A stretch of DNA of 64,000 bases, taken from assembly GCA_015956445.1 (NCBI GenBank), contig WIUZ02000002.1:310001-374000 (forward strand). The letters run 5' to 3'. Source of the stretch: Thelephora terrestris (Eukaryota > Basidiomycota > Agaricomycetes > Thelephorales > Thelephoraceae). Below the pieces are notes generated by a model that made no database searches, was not told the origin of the DNA, and saw only the letters and a program-made list of their open reading frames with translations. This document shows positions 48,251-57,683 of this stretch, one piece after another. Position 1 is the first letter of the stretch. The number at the start of each line of letters is the position of its first letter. The position numbers and the translations under genes are program-made.

Positions 48251-49580
48251 CGCGGAGGTTTTTTTTAGAAACGGCGCAATGTAACATTACCTTCCCTTCA
48301 TACCGCATGGTCATGGATATGAATGAAATGACTGTACACCTCTGGACACGGTTAAATTTGAAACACCAAACCCGTAGTGCCGGTCATGAAACTCGCGGGC
48401 TAAGCAATGGAAACAGGGTTCCTGGTGCCTCCGAGAGAGTAAATCGCAGGTTTTCATTTCCCACAGAGATGTCCCCCTGACGTGCGCAGTTGCCGTCACA
48501 ATATCAAAGGTGTCAGACTATGCCGCATATATGCAACCTTGCAAATGGTGGTATTCAATACGCAACCTCCTCCTAACTCCTACACAGTACTGAGCTTACT
48601 GTAGCACACCGCGCGTACGCTTCGCGGATTTCATTTCCGCCAAAGTCCGCTGCGTTGGGTTCCCTGCTTTGGATTTGCGAGTAGATTCCGGTTTCAAGGG
48701 GGGGTTCTGCATCACCATTCACCGGTCGTTGTTCGATGTGCGGCGCTCAGGGGCGTTGGGTGCATGGGCGACGATCCACGGACGTTTGCAAGCTGACTGG
48801 CTGATGATGGGGTGCGTGAGAATGGTGCGGTGGCGGCTCGGCGGCGAGATAGGGTATATGTATGTAACGCCGCGCATGTGCGTTGGAGCTGTCCCCAGGT
48901 TGAAAGGGTTGCGCATATATGGGCGATCATCATAGACTCGTGGTCCAGAACGAGTTTATGCCAAGATGGGCAAAGGCTACCAAAGCGAGAACGGTCGAAA
49001 AATTCGGCCGTGATGAATGATTGGAATGAAGTCCCCGAGAGTGCGCTAGACTATCGGACGAAGGCGGAAGTTCTGAGCTGGCTGAGTTTGTACTCGTGTT
49101 AGCGTGAACGGTTCAGTGGTCGCGTGAGTGACTCGTTCGCCCAAATCCCACAAATCGGGTGTAAGGCGACCTCGAAAGGCCCCGAGGGCCCCAAATCATT
49201 CGGCGCCCCAACGCATGTACACACACAAACTCCCCGAGCGGAAGAAGCTTGGAATAGAAACCGAGGGATGTCTCAGCAAAAATCGTATTGTATATAAACA
49301 ATAGGGGCACCCGAAGCATAGCTCCGAATGCCAAACTATGTGAGATGGTGGAAGAAGGTAATAGGTGGGGAATAAAACAACACATTGAATAACCACGAGG
49401 AAGCATAACAACAGTGAGAGAACGCGAGTGAACTTAAAAAAAGCGTCCGAGGCTTCACGGGCTGGGCATGTACATGAAATGTGAGTGGATATACAAGACA
49501 GCAGGGAACCCGTCAAAGGAAAGGAGATAAAGAGCGACAATGTGGGAGCGTCATTACCTGGTTTGGACACCAGTTTCAAA
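48251..49580. other. Intergenic stretch, no supported gene
   Basis: About 1.3 kb between two convergent 3' ends (UBP6 on plus, the disordered protein on minus). Small frames at 48669-48935 and 49113-49406 show no recognisable content. Probably 3' UTRs plus spacer. Confidence 0.4.
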
Positions 49581-50741
49581 TTACAACAAAACAACACCTG
49601 ATTGGGCATCGCGAGCGTCAACGCTGACCTCCGGGGCCGGCGTTGCTTTGCAATTATCAACTCTCGACTGGACGACGGGTCCCAGGTTGAAAGCGACAGG
49701 ATATTTCGGTAGGAACGGGGGCAGTAGCTGAACAGCATCCGCTGAGTGCGTTGGCGGGTCGATTGGTGTCGGGGGAAGATCCGAGGTTGAGGAAGAGACC
49801 GACGAAGACGAGTGTGATGACCCGGAGAATTTCGAACCAGAGATGCGGAAGTATGATAATTCCTCATCATCATAGCCTTCTATCTCGTCGTCGTCGGAGC
49901 TTTGTTCCTCGCTCTCTTCGTCCCTCCAATTCTCGATCGGAGAAAGTGAGGTAGATCCGAGAGCGGCCGCCGACGGTGATGAAACGGGGAAAGTGATCAA
50001 GGGATGGGTGACATCCAGGGAAGTGTTGAGCTTGGTCAATCCCCTCGATGTGAATCCTGGATGCCTTGGCCGTGTGGGCGGTGATGTGGGTTGTATCGGT
50101 TGGAACATATCAAGGGCCATGGTGAGGCCTTCGAGACGCTTACTCATCGCCTTGCGGGCATCTTCGGGCTCGGGTGATAGGAGGAGGCTGATGTCTGAGG
50201 ATTCTCGAACACCAGAACTGACGACGGAGGTATCAAGGAGATCACAGGGTTCCGAATTCCAAATGAGAGAATCGAGGCGCCCGATGTGTAGTGACGAATG
50301 GGTTTCGCGGAAATTGCAGTCGTTGGATTGATGGCACTCTGGAACTGGGGAGACGTAGAGTTGTCGTGGGGCTTGTAAGTGGGTTTCAACTGCGGTAGGT
50401 GCGGGGGAGGCGGATGGTCGTGGTGGGGGAGTGGCCAGCTCCTCTGGGAATTGGGAAGGAAGTGAGTTCTTGCGTAAGCGAGGTCGCGGAGAGAGGATGT
50501 CTCGTAGGGCGATAGCTGAATGGCGGTTGGGATTGTTGGTGTATGGGCTGAGCTCCTTCCGAGTACTAGGGCCAGCTACAGGCTGCGGCTTGATGAGAGT
50601 CCTGGGTCGTGCTGGTGACGCAGGTACCGTGTGTGACCTTGTTGGTGTCGGCCGAGGCTTGTGCGAGGATGAGGGGACGACGGTGTCGTCTGAATGTTCC
50701 GGCCGGAAGATGGCTTTGAAGACGGCCTTGTAAGAGACCAT
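49581..50741 (-). CDS. Intronless disordered protein, function unknown
   Basis: One uninterrupted minus-strand frame of 386 codons from the ATG at 50741 (MVSYKAVFKAIFRPEHSDDT) to 49581. The composition is Ser/Pro-rich with an acidic block (DEESEEQSSDDDEIEGYDDE) and a Ser run (SGSSHSSSSVSSSTSD). A short segment, DARKAMSKRLEGLTMALDMF, could be helical. The frame also opens upstream to 50909, but the chosen ATG begins the less repetitive sequence. An intronless gene is unusual here. No domain is recognised, so the length of the open frame is the main support. Confidence 0.6.
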   Translation of the reverse strand: MVSYKAVFKAIFRPEHSDDTVVPSSSHKPRPTPTRSHTVPASPARPRTLIKPQPVAGPSTRKELSPYTNNPNRHSAIALRDILSPRPRLRKNSLPSQFPEELATPPPRPSASPAPTAVETHLQAPRQLYVSPVPECHQSNDCNFRETHSSLHIGRLDSLIWNSEPCDLLDTSVVSSGVRESSDISLLLSPEPEDARKAMSKRLEGLTMALDMFQPIQPTSPPTRPRHPGFTSRGLTKLNTSLDVTHPLITFPVSSPSAAALGSTSLSPIENWRDEESEEQSSDDDEIEGYDDEELSYFRISGSKFSGSSHSSSSVSSSTSDLPPTPIDPPTHSADAVQLLPPFLPKYPVAFNLGPVVQSRVDNCKATPAPEVSVDARDAQSGVVLL

Positions 50742-51957
50742 CGTTTCTGTAGATCGGTTTGTTAGCGGTTCAAGTGAGTTTTGGATGAGATTGCGTACGG
50801 TAGTGGTGGTTATAGTGGAGGAAGAGCTTGGATGGAGGTTTGACGGAAGAGGGAAGGGGAGAAGGAGAAGGATTGTCGCTGGATAAATAATATCCGAATT
50901 TAATCTCAAATCTCAAATTCAGGCGAGTACCCCATTTTTTGCAAGCGCCCTCCAAATGTCATGTATATTGACCACGTGTCTCTCCGACAGATCCGACCCC
51001 TTATAGCCTGGGCTCATGTCTCCCGCCCTTACTCAACTTTGCTCGTTCCCTGCAGAATTTCTCCTTTTTTTTGACTGGGATTCCCCTACGAGATTGGAGT
51101 CGAGGTGTCCCCTAATTCCCTCTTGACACGCCTGTCGGAAGCGAGGTCGTCGCCTTCGAATGGTGATATAGCAACCGGCAGAGTGGCAGGATCTCACTCT
51201 CGCTTCAGTCTCGGTTACTTTCCCCCTCGGTCACTCAGCAATCGGGGCTTGAGTGTCCTGAAACAAGCTTGTTCCGTCCACTCAATCCACGACAACTCGA
51301 CGGGGGCAGCTCAGCCGAAACGCGCCCTAAAAGTTATCGAACCTATCAGTCGTATGTCAATCCTGTCAACGTCACCCGCCGCACTCCTATATCCCCTCTT
51401 ACACCATAATATAACACACAAATCCTGCTTCTTCCATCTCGTAGCGCCTTCGTGGCATACGGCTCGTTGTTGTTCAAGACCCATTGAATACGTCGCGTAA
51501 GCATAAAGCCCACGCGTGCCCTTGGTCCTTGCTTGATAGCCAACAAAACTCGAGGCTGGCTTCGAAGTATACATGCTTCGAACAATGACCGACAATTTCA
51601 GCCACCGGATGCCCAGGGAGTATATATTAGAGGCAGAAGAGCTAGAGCCCCAATTCAGCCCGTCAAAAACCACCGAAAACAGATTCCTCAACTACACACA
51701 TGCCGTATTTGATCGACCGACAACCCTGCGATCTCGATTGTATCCCTCTCATCATCAAGGGGGCGCGGACCTGCGCGGACTCGGCCCATCTGTGATGCAT
51801 GATGCTCTGGCCGTCAATTCTCTCAAACATCTAGTACCACATCCCGTATCAGTGATCGCTCTTTAGGCCTCAACGTTCGAACATTTTCGTCTTTTTGTGT
51901 GGCCGTGGGTGATCTTTCAGCCCAAAATGCTGTTCTTCCGTCAGCACTGGACACCTG
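50742..51957. other. Intergenic stretch before the rearranged BTB region
   Basis: About 1.2 kb. Frames at 51105-51500 and 51573-51866 on plus are not recognisable. It ends where the ~2.1 kb duplicated segment begins. Nothing else can be supported. Confidence 0.4.
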
Positions 51958-54080
51958 GCCTCTGCTCTCGGCGATCGCGGTCGGCTGGCCAGCGCATTGA
52001 GCCTTCCTGGGCTTCGCTCAATTGAACTTGGTCGCTCGCCTCAAACTCCTATCAACGCGCGACGCCGCCCTGACGAACTGCCCCCCACATCTGTATTGCC
52101 GACCAACGGATCCTTGCCGGGGTCTGAAATCGTCAGACCTGGTTCAACCTTGCTTTGTTTCGGTAAACATGAATCCTCAGCTTTCCCAACCCGCGACTCG
52201 GACCGCTAGAGATCCACAACGCGCCTATCATGTGACTCTCGGCGCCGGTCGTAACGTATTTGACCAACTTGCACTGGAGGTATTTGTTTTCCGGCTTCTG
52301 ACCTGCACTGTATCAGCCGCAGCGAAATGGAAACCTGCTTGTTTGCGCACCCACTTTTTGTATTCAACGCTCACCTGCACAGGTGACCTCGAGGAGTGGG
52401 GAAGACTTTGGTATGTCCCTTGCAAAGATGTGCAGTTTACGTTGGTGCCGTTACTCCCGTTCGGCGTGCCCAGTTAATTATTCATCTCCGGTTACGGAAA
52501 ACCAACCCCGCACGATCTCAGGGTTCCGGATCATGCGTCGCCAAATGAAGCGGGACTCACTGCAAGGTATGTAAGTGATATGTGTCGTACCGGATCTACG
52601 AGCGGCCACTCAACCGCCAAATTTAAGTCGACCGGCGGATGGCCTTTTCCCATAGACGGCGCGAATTCCCCTCGCTTGCCAACCCTACTGCCAGGGGCGA
52701 TTCACCTTTTGTTGATGCTCCGTGCCGACCTGGCTTCTTTCAAATGGACCGGTGTCAGGTTGACTGATAATCCCCTCACGAGCTTCATACGACTTTCCGG
52801 AAGATGGAGGACCCCTCTAGGGGATTCGGCGCCAAAACTTTTGTCTACGTGAAACCAGGTGGGCGCAGGTTTTTTAGGATGCCGGCTTTCGAACCAGGCT
52901 CGAGAGGCACTGACGTATTCCCTCAGAGGCGCTTCCAACAGCTCGGCCGTCGCGCACGACGATCCAGCGAGTTCACCTTCCAGGTATCCATTTGATGTGC
53001 CTTGGTGAAGGGGAGGGTATGGGGGAACGAGTTCGAAGCCTCCGGACGTGATGGGATCCTGCGTTCCTCGGATGGAAAGGAATTCCGTGTTCACAGTGTC
53101 ATCCTCGGACTCGCCTCCCTGGTTTTTTCAAGAAACCTTGCCTCATTGCCTCAAACTTCCCCCCAGCCGTTCGTTCAGTACTTCTATCCTCGCTCCCAGC
53201 TGAAGGCGTCTGATGTAGTCGTGTGGGCAGACTTGTACGCCACTGCCGACGAGTGAAACACCAAAGTTTCCATGACGGCACCGTTGGGGGGGTATGGTGA
53301 TCCCACAGTTTCTTGGGATAAGTCTCCCCGTTATGTGACCTATGCCTTGGCGTCTCATTTGGGTTTCGAGGAGGCAAGGATCTATTTAGGAAAATTCTAG
53401 CGATGGGCGTTATCTGGGGAGTTGACGGTGTTTGAGATGAAGGGGGTGGAATTCCTGATGGGCGGCTCTACCCATCAGCCTTGCATCTTCTTCAGAGACA
53501 AAGCTCGAACCGCGATCAGCTCCCATCCCCGACGAGCCCTCGGCCGACCGGAGCTGCAACTCTGCCTCGTTGGATTTCAGTACCGCGATCCATGCCCTGG
53601 GCCAGCGTGTGCCTACGAAGTCATTGCTTACCGCTGAAGATATCTATGGAAAGGTTGCAGGGGCAAACCGCCGGAGAACCTGTTCCGAATGCTACCTACC
53701 GCAACTCATTCAAGTATGTGCGCACCTGGACTCCCTTGGTGATGAAAGCAATTATCTGAGCTACCTCAGACAATTTGGGCGGACGGTCTCCGGTTCAGGC
53801 GGTAAGGGTAAGGCTACGTGTTCCCGCTTCGAAAATTCAATGTCCTCGTGTTCGGTGCTCTATTGATAATTTTTTCACTCGGAAACTTAGACAAACAACA
53901 GTCCTTACGGTTTACTAGCTCCGTTGTGTATGCGGTGCCTGCCGGCAAGACATGATTTTTGCAGAGATATGATAAAACCCTGAGATCGTGGGGACTCTGA
54001 GACCGCCTCAGTACGCTGGTCGCACGGTGTTAGACCGCCGGTGGCAATCGCCCAATGCAAAGAGCCAAAGCTGATGGAAG
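51958..54080 (+). repeat. Segmental duplication, copy A (about 2.1 kb)
   Basis: This is nearly identical to 57684-59803 in the same orientation, starting at GCCTCTGCTCTCGGCGATCG and ending around AAAGCTGATGGAAGT. Most blocks of 60 bp differ by zero to two bases up to about 53870; similarity then continues with small indels. The segment contains leucine-rich F-box-like sequence at the start (SLPGLRSIELG), unrecognised sequence in the middle, and a broken BTB gene at the end. There are no terminal inverted repeats, TG..CA ends or poly-A, so this looks like genome rearrangement rather than a transposon. Confidence 0.85.
53038..53870 (+). pseudogene. Broken BTB/POZ gene, copy A
   Basis: It opens with DGILRSSDGKEFRVHSVILG, matching the start of the intact BTB genes downstream. 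It then follows them through PFVQYFYPRSQLKASDVVVW to a TGA at 53254-53256, where the intact genes read ADKY. Homology goes on across further breaks: LASHLGFEEARIYLG, VEFLMGGSTHQ, PTKSLLTAEDIYGKVAGANR and CSECYLPQLIQVCAHLDSL. The family variable loop is shortened (LPQTSPQPF). It has lost its ATG region. The same stop is present in copy B. Confidence 0.75.
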
Positions 54081-54455
54081 TGACTGGCTATAGATGAAAC
54101 GACCGCCGGTCGTTCTGCCTTGCATAATGGCGCTTGCCGACAAATGGCGTCTTTTATATGGGTTTGGTTGGTCACAAAGCCAAACAGAGGATGTCGCTCC
54201 ACTAGGACGGCTGAAGTCTGACTGATTTCCAGGTACGCCCCTTTACTCGGCGCTAGTCGTGGGAAATACATGTCATGGAAAGATCCGAAAGCCACGTCCA
54301 AATCGTGGCGCTTCGGTGACCGACATTTACATCGCGTTTCTAGGGCCAGCTATTGGCCAGCACAACACTTCCTCTTCAACTTAACGGCATAAGTTTCAGT
54401 CGTTAACTCGCGGCCTTCCAGCTGGCACCCCACAGCCAAACCTTCAAGCTTCATC

Positions 54456-54486
54456 ATGGCCCCTTATGAATTCGATGCCCCCGATA
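54456..54486 (+). other. Original 5' end of BTB gene 2, separated by an element insertion
   Basis: ATGGCCCCTTATGAATTCGA encodes MAPYEFDAPDT, the same start as intact BTB gene 3 (MAPYDFNAPDA). It stops making sense exactly at the left end of the inverted-repeat element at 54487. Joining 54486 to 54931 restores a continuous match to gene 3 (APDTDAVLRSLDGEE), so this is the displaced former first codons. Confidence 0.8.
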
Positions 54487-54928
54487 CAGTTGAAATTGTT
54501 ATAATGCATGTGGTGAAAATGCATATTTTTGAAAGTGCATAAGGTTTTTGTGGGAACGGTGCTCGTCCGGTGTGATTTTATATTGAAATTGCATAACGCA
54601 TAATGCATAACCGCCGGGGTGAACTCCCCCTGCCATTTATGCATTTTCAGCATCAGAATATACGGGGCTAATGTTTTATTTTGAAGTAATTTTCACCAGT
54701 CAGCTTGTGGTGTTTGTGGAAAGGGATTTACAGCAGCCGCAAGTTTAGAGTAGCGCAACAAACAGCCCCCGAAGGATGCAAGCCTGCTCCGGGACAAGCA
54801 ACACTGTCACGCTTTGTGCGTATTGTCACACGGTGTTACAATATGTCACAAACTTGGTTGTGCATAAACCCGAAACTGCATTGAAATTTCTAGGGAACGG
54901 ACGGTATGCATTATTACAATTTCAACTG
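54487..54928. mobile_element. 442-bp TA-flanked inverted-repeat element (MITE-like) inserted in BTB gene 2
   Basis: The left end CAGTTGAAATTGTTATAATG and the right end, read on the opposite strand, CAGTTGAAATTGTAATAATG are inverted repeats of about 23 bp with one mismatch. TA flanks both sides (54485-54486 and 54929-54930). Removing the element plus one TA restores the coding match to BTB gene 3, which confirms both borders and the target duplication. The interior is AT-rich with short palindromes around ATGCATAAC and no coding capacity. A non-autonomous Tc1/mariner-type element is the best fit, though a partner transposase is not in the window. Confidence 0.85.
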
Positions 54929-55697
54929 TACAGACGCCGTTTTGCGTTCTTTAGATGGGGAAGAGTTCCCCGTTCACCGATTAATCCTCGGTCTCTCTTC
55001 CCCAGTGTTCCAAGGCATGCTTGGCTTGCCTCAACCCAACACCAATACCTCTAAGAAATCCACCATTGATCTCTCCGACCCCTCCGATACACTCAAACCC
55101 TTCATTCAGTACCTCTATCCTCGATCACCACCCAAAATCACAGACATATCGATGTGGGCAGCGTTGTATGCCATCGCCGACAAGTATAACGCAGAAGTTG
55201 TCATGGAGCCGCTGCGAGATATGCTGATCCCACGATTTCTCGAAACGCACCCACTGCGTGTCTACGCCTTCGCGTCGCAATGGGGTTTCGAGGAGGAGGC
55301 GAGGATCGCGTCCAGGAGAACTTTGACGATGGATATACTCAACGATTTTCCTCGAGAGGAAGCGGAATTCATGGGCGGCGCCGCATGTCAGCAGCTATTA
55401 TTCCTTCACTTCAATCGCCGAGAAGCGGCTCGAGCTGTAGTGGGAAATCATCCCCCTCCGTCGTCGAACAGCCCGCTCTGCCAATGTCCTCCACCGAATT
55501 ACACCTGCTTGGTCCTAGCTCTGTGTCAGCATGTGGCTACACGACCTTGGCTAACTGCTGAAGAGCTGTATGGAGAGGTTGGTAAATGGGATTATCCCGG
55601 CAAATGTAACAGCACCTGTCGCAATACGATCAAGAATATGTCCGCGTACTTTTCTTCTCTCTTGAAAGGATTATCCGATTTGCCTCAAACAATTTGA
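54906..55697 (+). CDS. BTB/POZ-domain protein, gene 2, with start codon inside an inserted element
   Basis: One exon, 263 aa if started at the ATG at 54906. The BTB core is DAVLRSLDGEEFPVHRLILG, SSPVFQGMLGLPQP, PFIQYLYPRSPPKITDISMW, then AIADKYNAEVVMEPL and FASQWGFEEEARIASRRTLT. The C-terminal half has a Cys-rich part (CQCPPPNYTC, CNSTCRNTIKN) and ends LSDLPQTI. This family is abundant in Agaricomycetes; roles may include adaptor functions for Cullin-3 ligases, by analogy. The first eight residues (MHYYNFNC) come from the right inverted repeat of the inserted element. The original start lies at 54456. Whether the new start is used, or the element is spliced out, is not known. Confidence 0.8.
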   Translation: MHYYNFNCTDAVLRSLDGEEFPVHRLILGLSSPVFQGMLGLPQPNTNTSKKSTIDLSDPSDTLKPFIQYLYPRSPPKITDISMWAALYAIADKYNAEVVMEPLRDMLIPRFLETHPLRVYAFASQWGFEEEARIASRRTLTMDILNDFPREEAEFMGGAACQQLLFLHFNRREAARAVVGNHPPPSSNSPLCQCPPPNYTCLVLALCQHVATRPWLTAEELYGEVGKWDYPGKCNSTCRNTIKNMSAYFSSLLKGLSDLPQTI

Positions 55698-56143
55698 TTC
55701 GGAAGGCTTGCGCGCGGAGAGGTGAGTCGTGAACTCATTCCCTGGGTGTCTACCCTGATATACAATCCTGCATGGGCAACCAAGAGTGCCTCATGTTCAG
55801 AATTTTAAGTTGATGTAATCGTGATCACCTGCTACCTTGAATTGTAATATATGTTTGCAATAGTACGGGTGACTCCCTGCATTTTTTTGGATTGAAAGGG
55901 CGTGGCGCTGGAAACATACCTCTGTGGGCGGGAATTCAGTCTAGTCTACTCGCAAAATTCCGGGTACTTGACCTGCTAAGCCCCTGCTTAGACAGCTTTT
56001 TTGCCAGTAGGTCGGACCTCTATTCAAGGCCAGCGTTGCACTCGTGGGAGTTTTTTTGTGGCTGGGATGATTTCATCAGTAAGTACTTAAGTGCCCGCCA
56101 CACTGTAGACAGTTTGTACAGAGACATTCCTAGATCTTCATTT

Positions 56144-56932
56144 ATGGCCCCTTACGACTTCAACGCCCCCGATGCGGACATTGTTTTCCGTTCTTCAGAC
56201 GGGAAAGAGCTTCGTGTCCATCGCCTTATCCTCAGTCTCTCTTCCCCGGTTTTCCAAGGCATGTTCGGTTTGCCCCAACCTTCCACCGAGATCCTCAACA
56301 TCGATATCCCCGATCCTTCCTGTGCTCTCGAGCCCTTCATCCAATATCTCTATCCGCTTTCGCCACCAAGGGTCACAGATATATCGATGTGGGCGGCATT
56401 GTATACAATCGCTGAGAAATATGGAGCAGAGGCTGTTATGGAGCCGCTTAGGGATATGTTAATTTGCAGATTTCTCGAGACATCTCCACTGCGTGTTTAC
56501 GCCTTGGCATCACGCTGGGGTTTCACGGAAGAAGCGAGGATTGCGTCTAGGAAAACCCTCACTATGGATATATTCAAACATTTCCCCCCAGAGGATGCGG
56601 AACTGATGGGCGGTGGCGCTTGCCAACAACTTTACCTCCTTCATTTCAATCGTCGAGAAGCGGCTCGAGCCTTGGTGGAAAAACACCCTCTCCCGGTGTC
56701 AACCGACTCGTCCTGCACATGCTCCCCGCTGAATTGCAAGCGCGTGGTCTCGGCTCTGAGTCAGCGCGTAGGTACGAGACCATGGCTCACTGCTGAAGAG
56801 TTGTGCGAGGAGATTGCCAAAGGGGACTATCCAAAGAAGTGTGGCAATAACTGCCGCAACGCGCTCAAGAACGTGCACGCGTACTTCACTTCCCTCCTGA
56901 GAGCACTATCGGATCTGCCTCAGACAATTTGA
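56144..56932 (+). CDS. BTB/POZ-domain protein, gene 3, intact
   Basis: One exon, 262 aa. It starts MAPYDFNAPDADIVFRSSDG at the ATG at 56144; the frame is open upstream to 55892, but this ATG matches the family start. Parts: the BTB fold (KELRVHRLILSLSSPVFQGM, PFIQYLYPLSPPRVTDISMW, LYTIAEKYGAEAVMEPLRDM), helices (SRWGFTEEARIASRKTLTMD, then GGGACQQLYLLHFNRREAAR), a Cys pair region (CTCSPLNC, CGNNCRNALKN) and the end LRALSDLPQTI. It is alignable along its whole length with gene 2, 450 bp upstream, so the two are tandem duplicates. This is the only copy here with an undisturbed start. Confidence 0.85.
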   Translation: MAPYDFNAPDADIVFRSSDGKELRVHRLILSLSSPVFQGMFGLPQPSTEILNIDIPDPSCALEPFIQYLYPLSPPRVTDISMWAALYTIAEKYGAEAVMEPLRDMLICRFLETSPLRVYALASRWGFTEEARIASRKTLTMDIFKHFPPEDAELMGGGACQQLYLLHFNRREAARALVEKHPLPVSTDSSCTCSPLNCKRVVSALSQRVGTRPWLTAEELCEEIAKGDYPKKCGNNCRNALKNVHAYFTSLLRALSDLPQTI

Positions 56933-57311
56933 GCCAGAGGATCTTGGTACAGGCGGTGAGTCGATATATTCATCCACGAGACTTCCAGAGGGCTGACATC
57001 CCAATCTGCACCGTGCACGATGAAGCACATCCTCGCATTCAGTGCTTCGAGCTATGGCTGTGGTCAACCACCGCATTTATTAACGACCATTCTTTGTGGC
57101 GTACGCCGGGTGCCTCCATGTATTTTGTTTTGTTTTGAGGCGGTACACATGTAGTATCGACTATTGAAAAGGGGCCTGGGATTATTGCATTGAATCAATG
57201 CCCAGGATAATAACCGTTTGGATGGCCTTCCGACCTTCGCGAACGATGCACCTGATTGCCCATCCGACCACCAGTAGTGATTTCCTTGCTATCATTTGAT
57301 GAACGAAGGGT

Positions 57312-57670
57312 CGGGCAAACCAGCCGATCGAGCGCCTCTTCTCTTCACCTTGCGGCTTCACCCAGAAATCTGCGACCTCATCGTCGACAAACAAGACGAG
57401 CCGACCCTACGTTCCTGCATCCGTTTGCAGAGGGTGAGCTCATCGATCCAGGGCCCACTATTTCAGCTCCATAGTCCTTGGAGACAAAATGTTGTGAAGT
57501 TGGCTAGACGCTTTCTTCCCCTCGGACAAGACCATTTCGTTGCTGATACTGTGCCCACATAAATTGAATGCCTCTCCCGGGACTTCATGCGCCTCGTAGA
57601 GTATGCCCCAGCATTTGAGAACCTCCAACACCTCCTGTTCGACGGGTGGCAATAGCTATTTGAAGCAGCC
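57312..57670 (+). pseudogene. F-box-like fragment, copy 1
   Basis: Nearly identical to 62521-62910. Translated parts read LHPEICDLIVDKQDEPTLRS followed, after a frame change, by RSRAHYFSS-like sequence. It then matches family text encoding FMRLVEYAPAFENLQHLLFD and stops at GWQ. It ends 14 bp before duplicated segment B begins. Only the N-terminal third of an F-box protein is present. Confidence 0.6.
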
Positions 57671-57683
57671 GTAAGGATACCTT

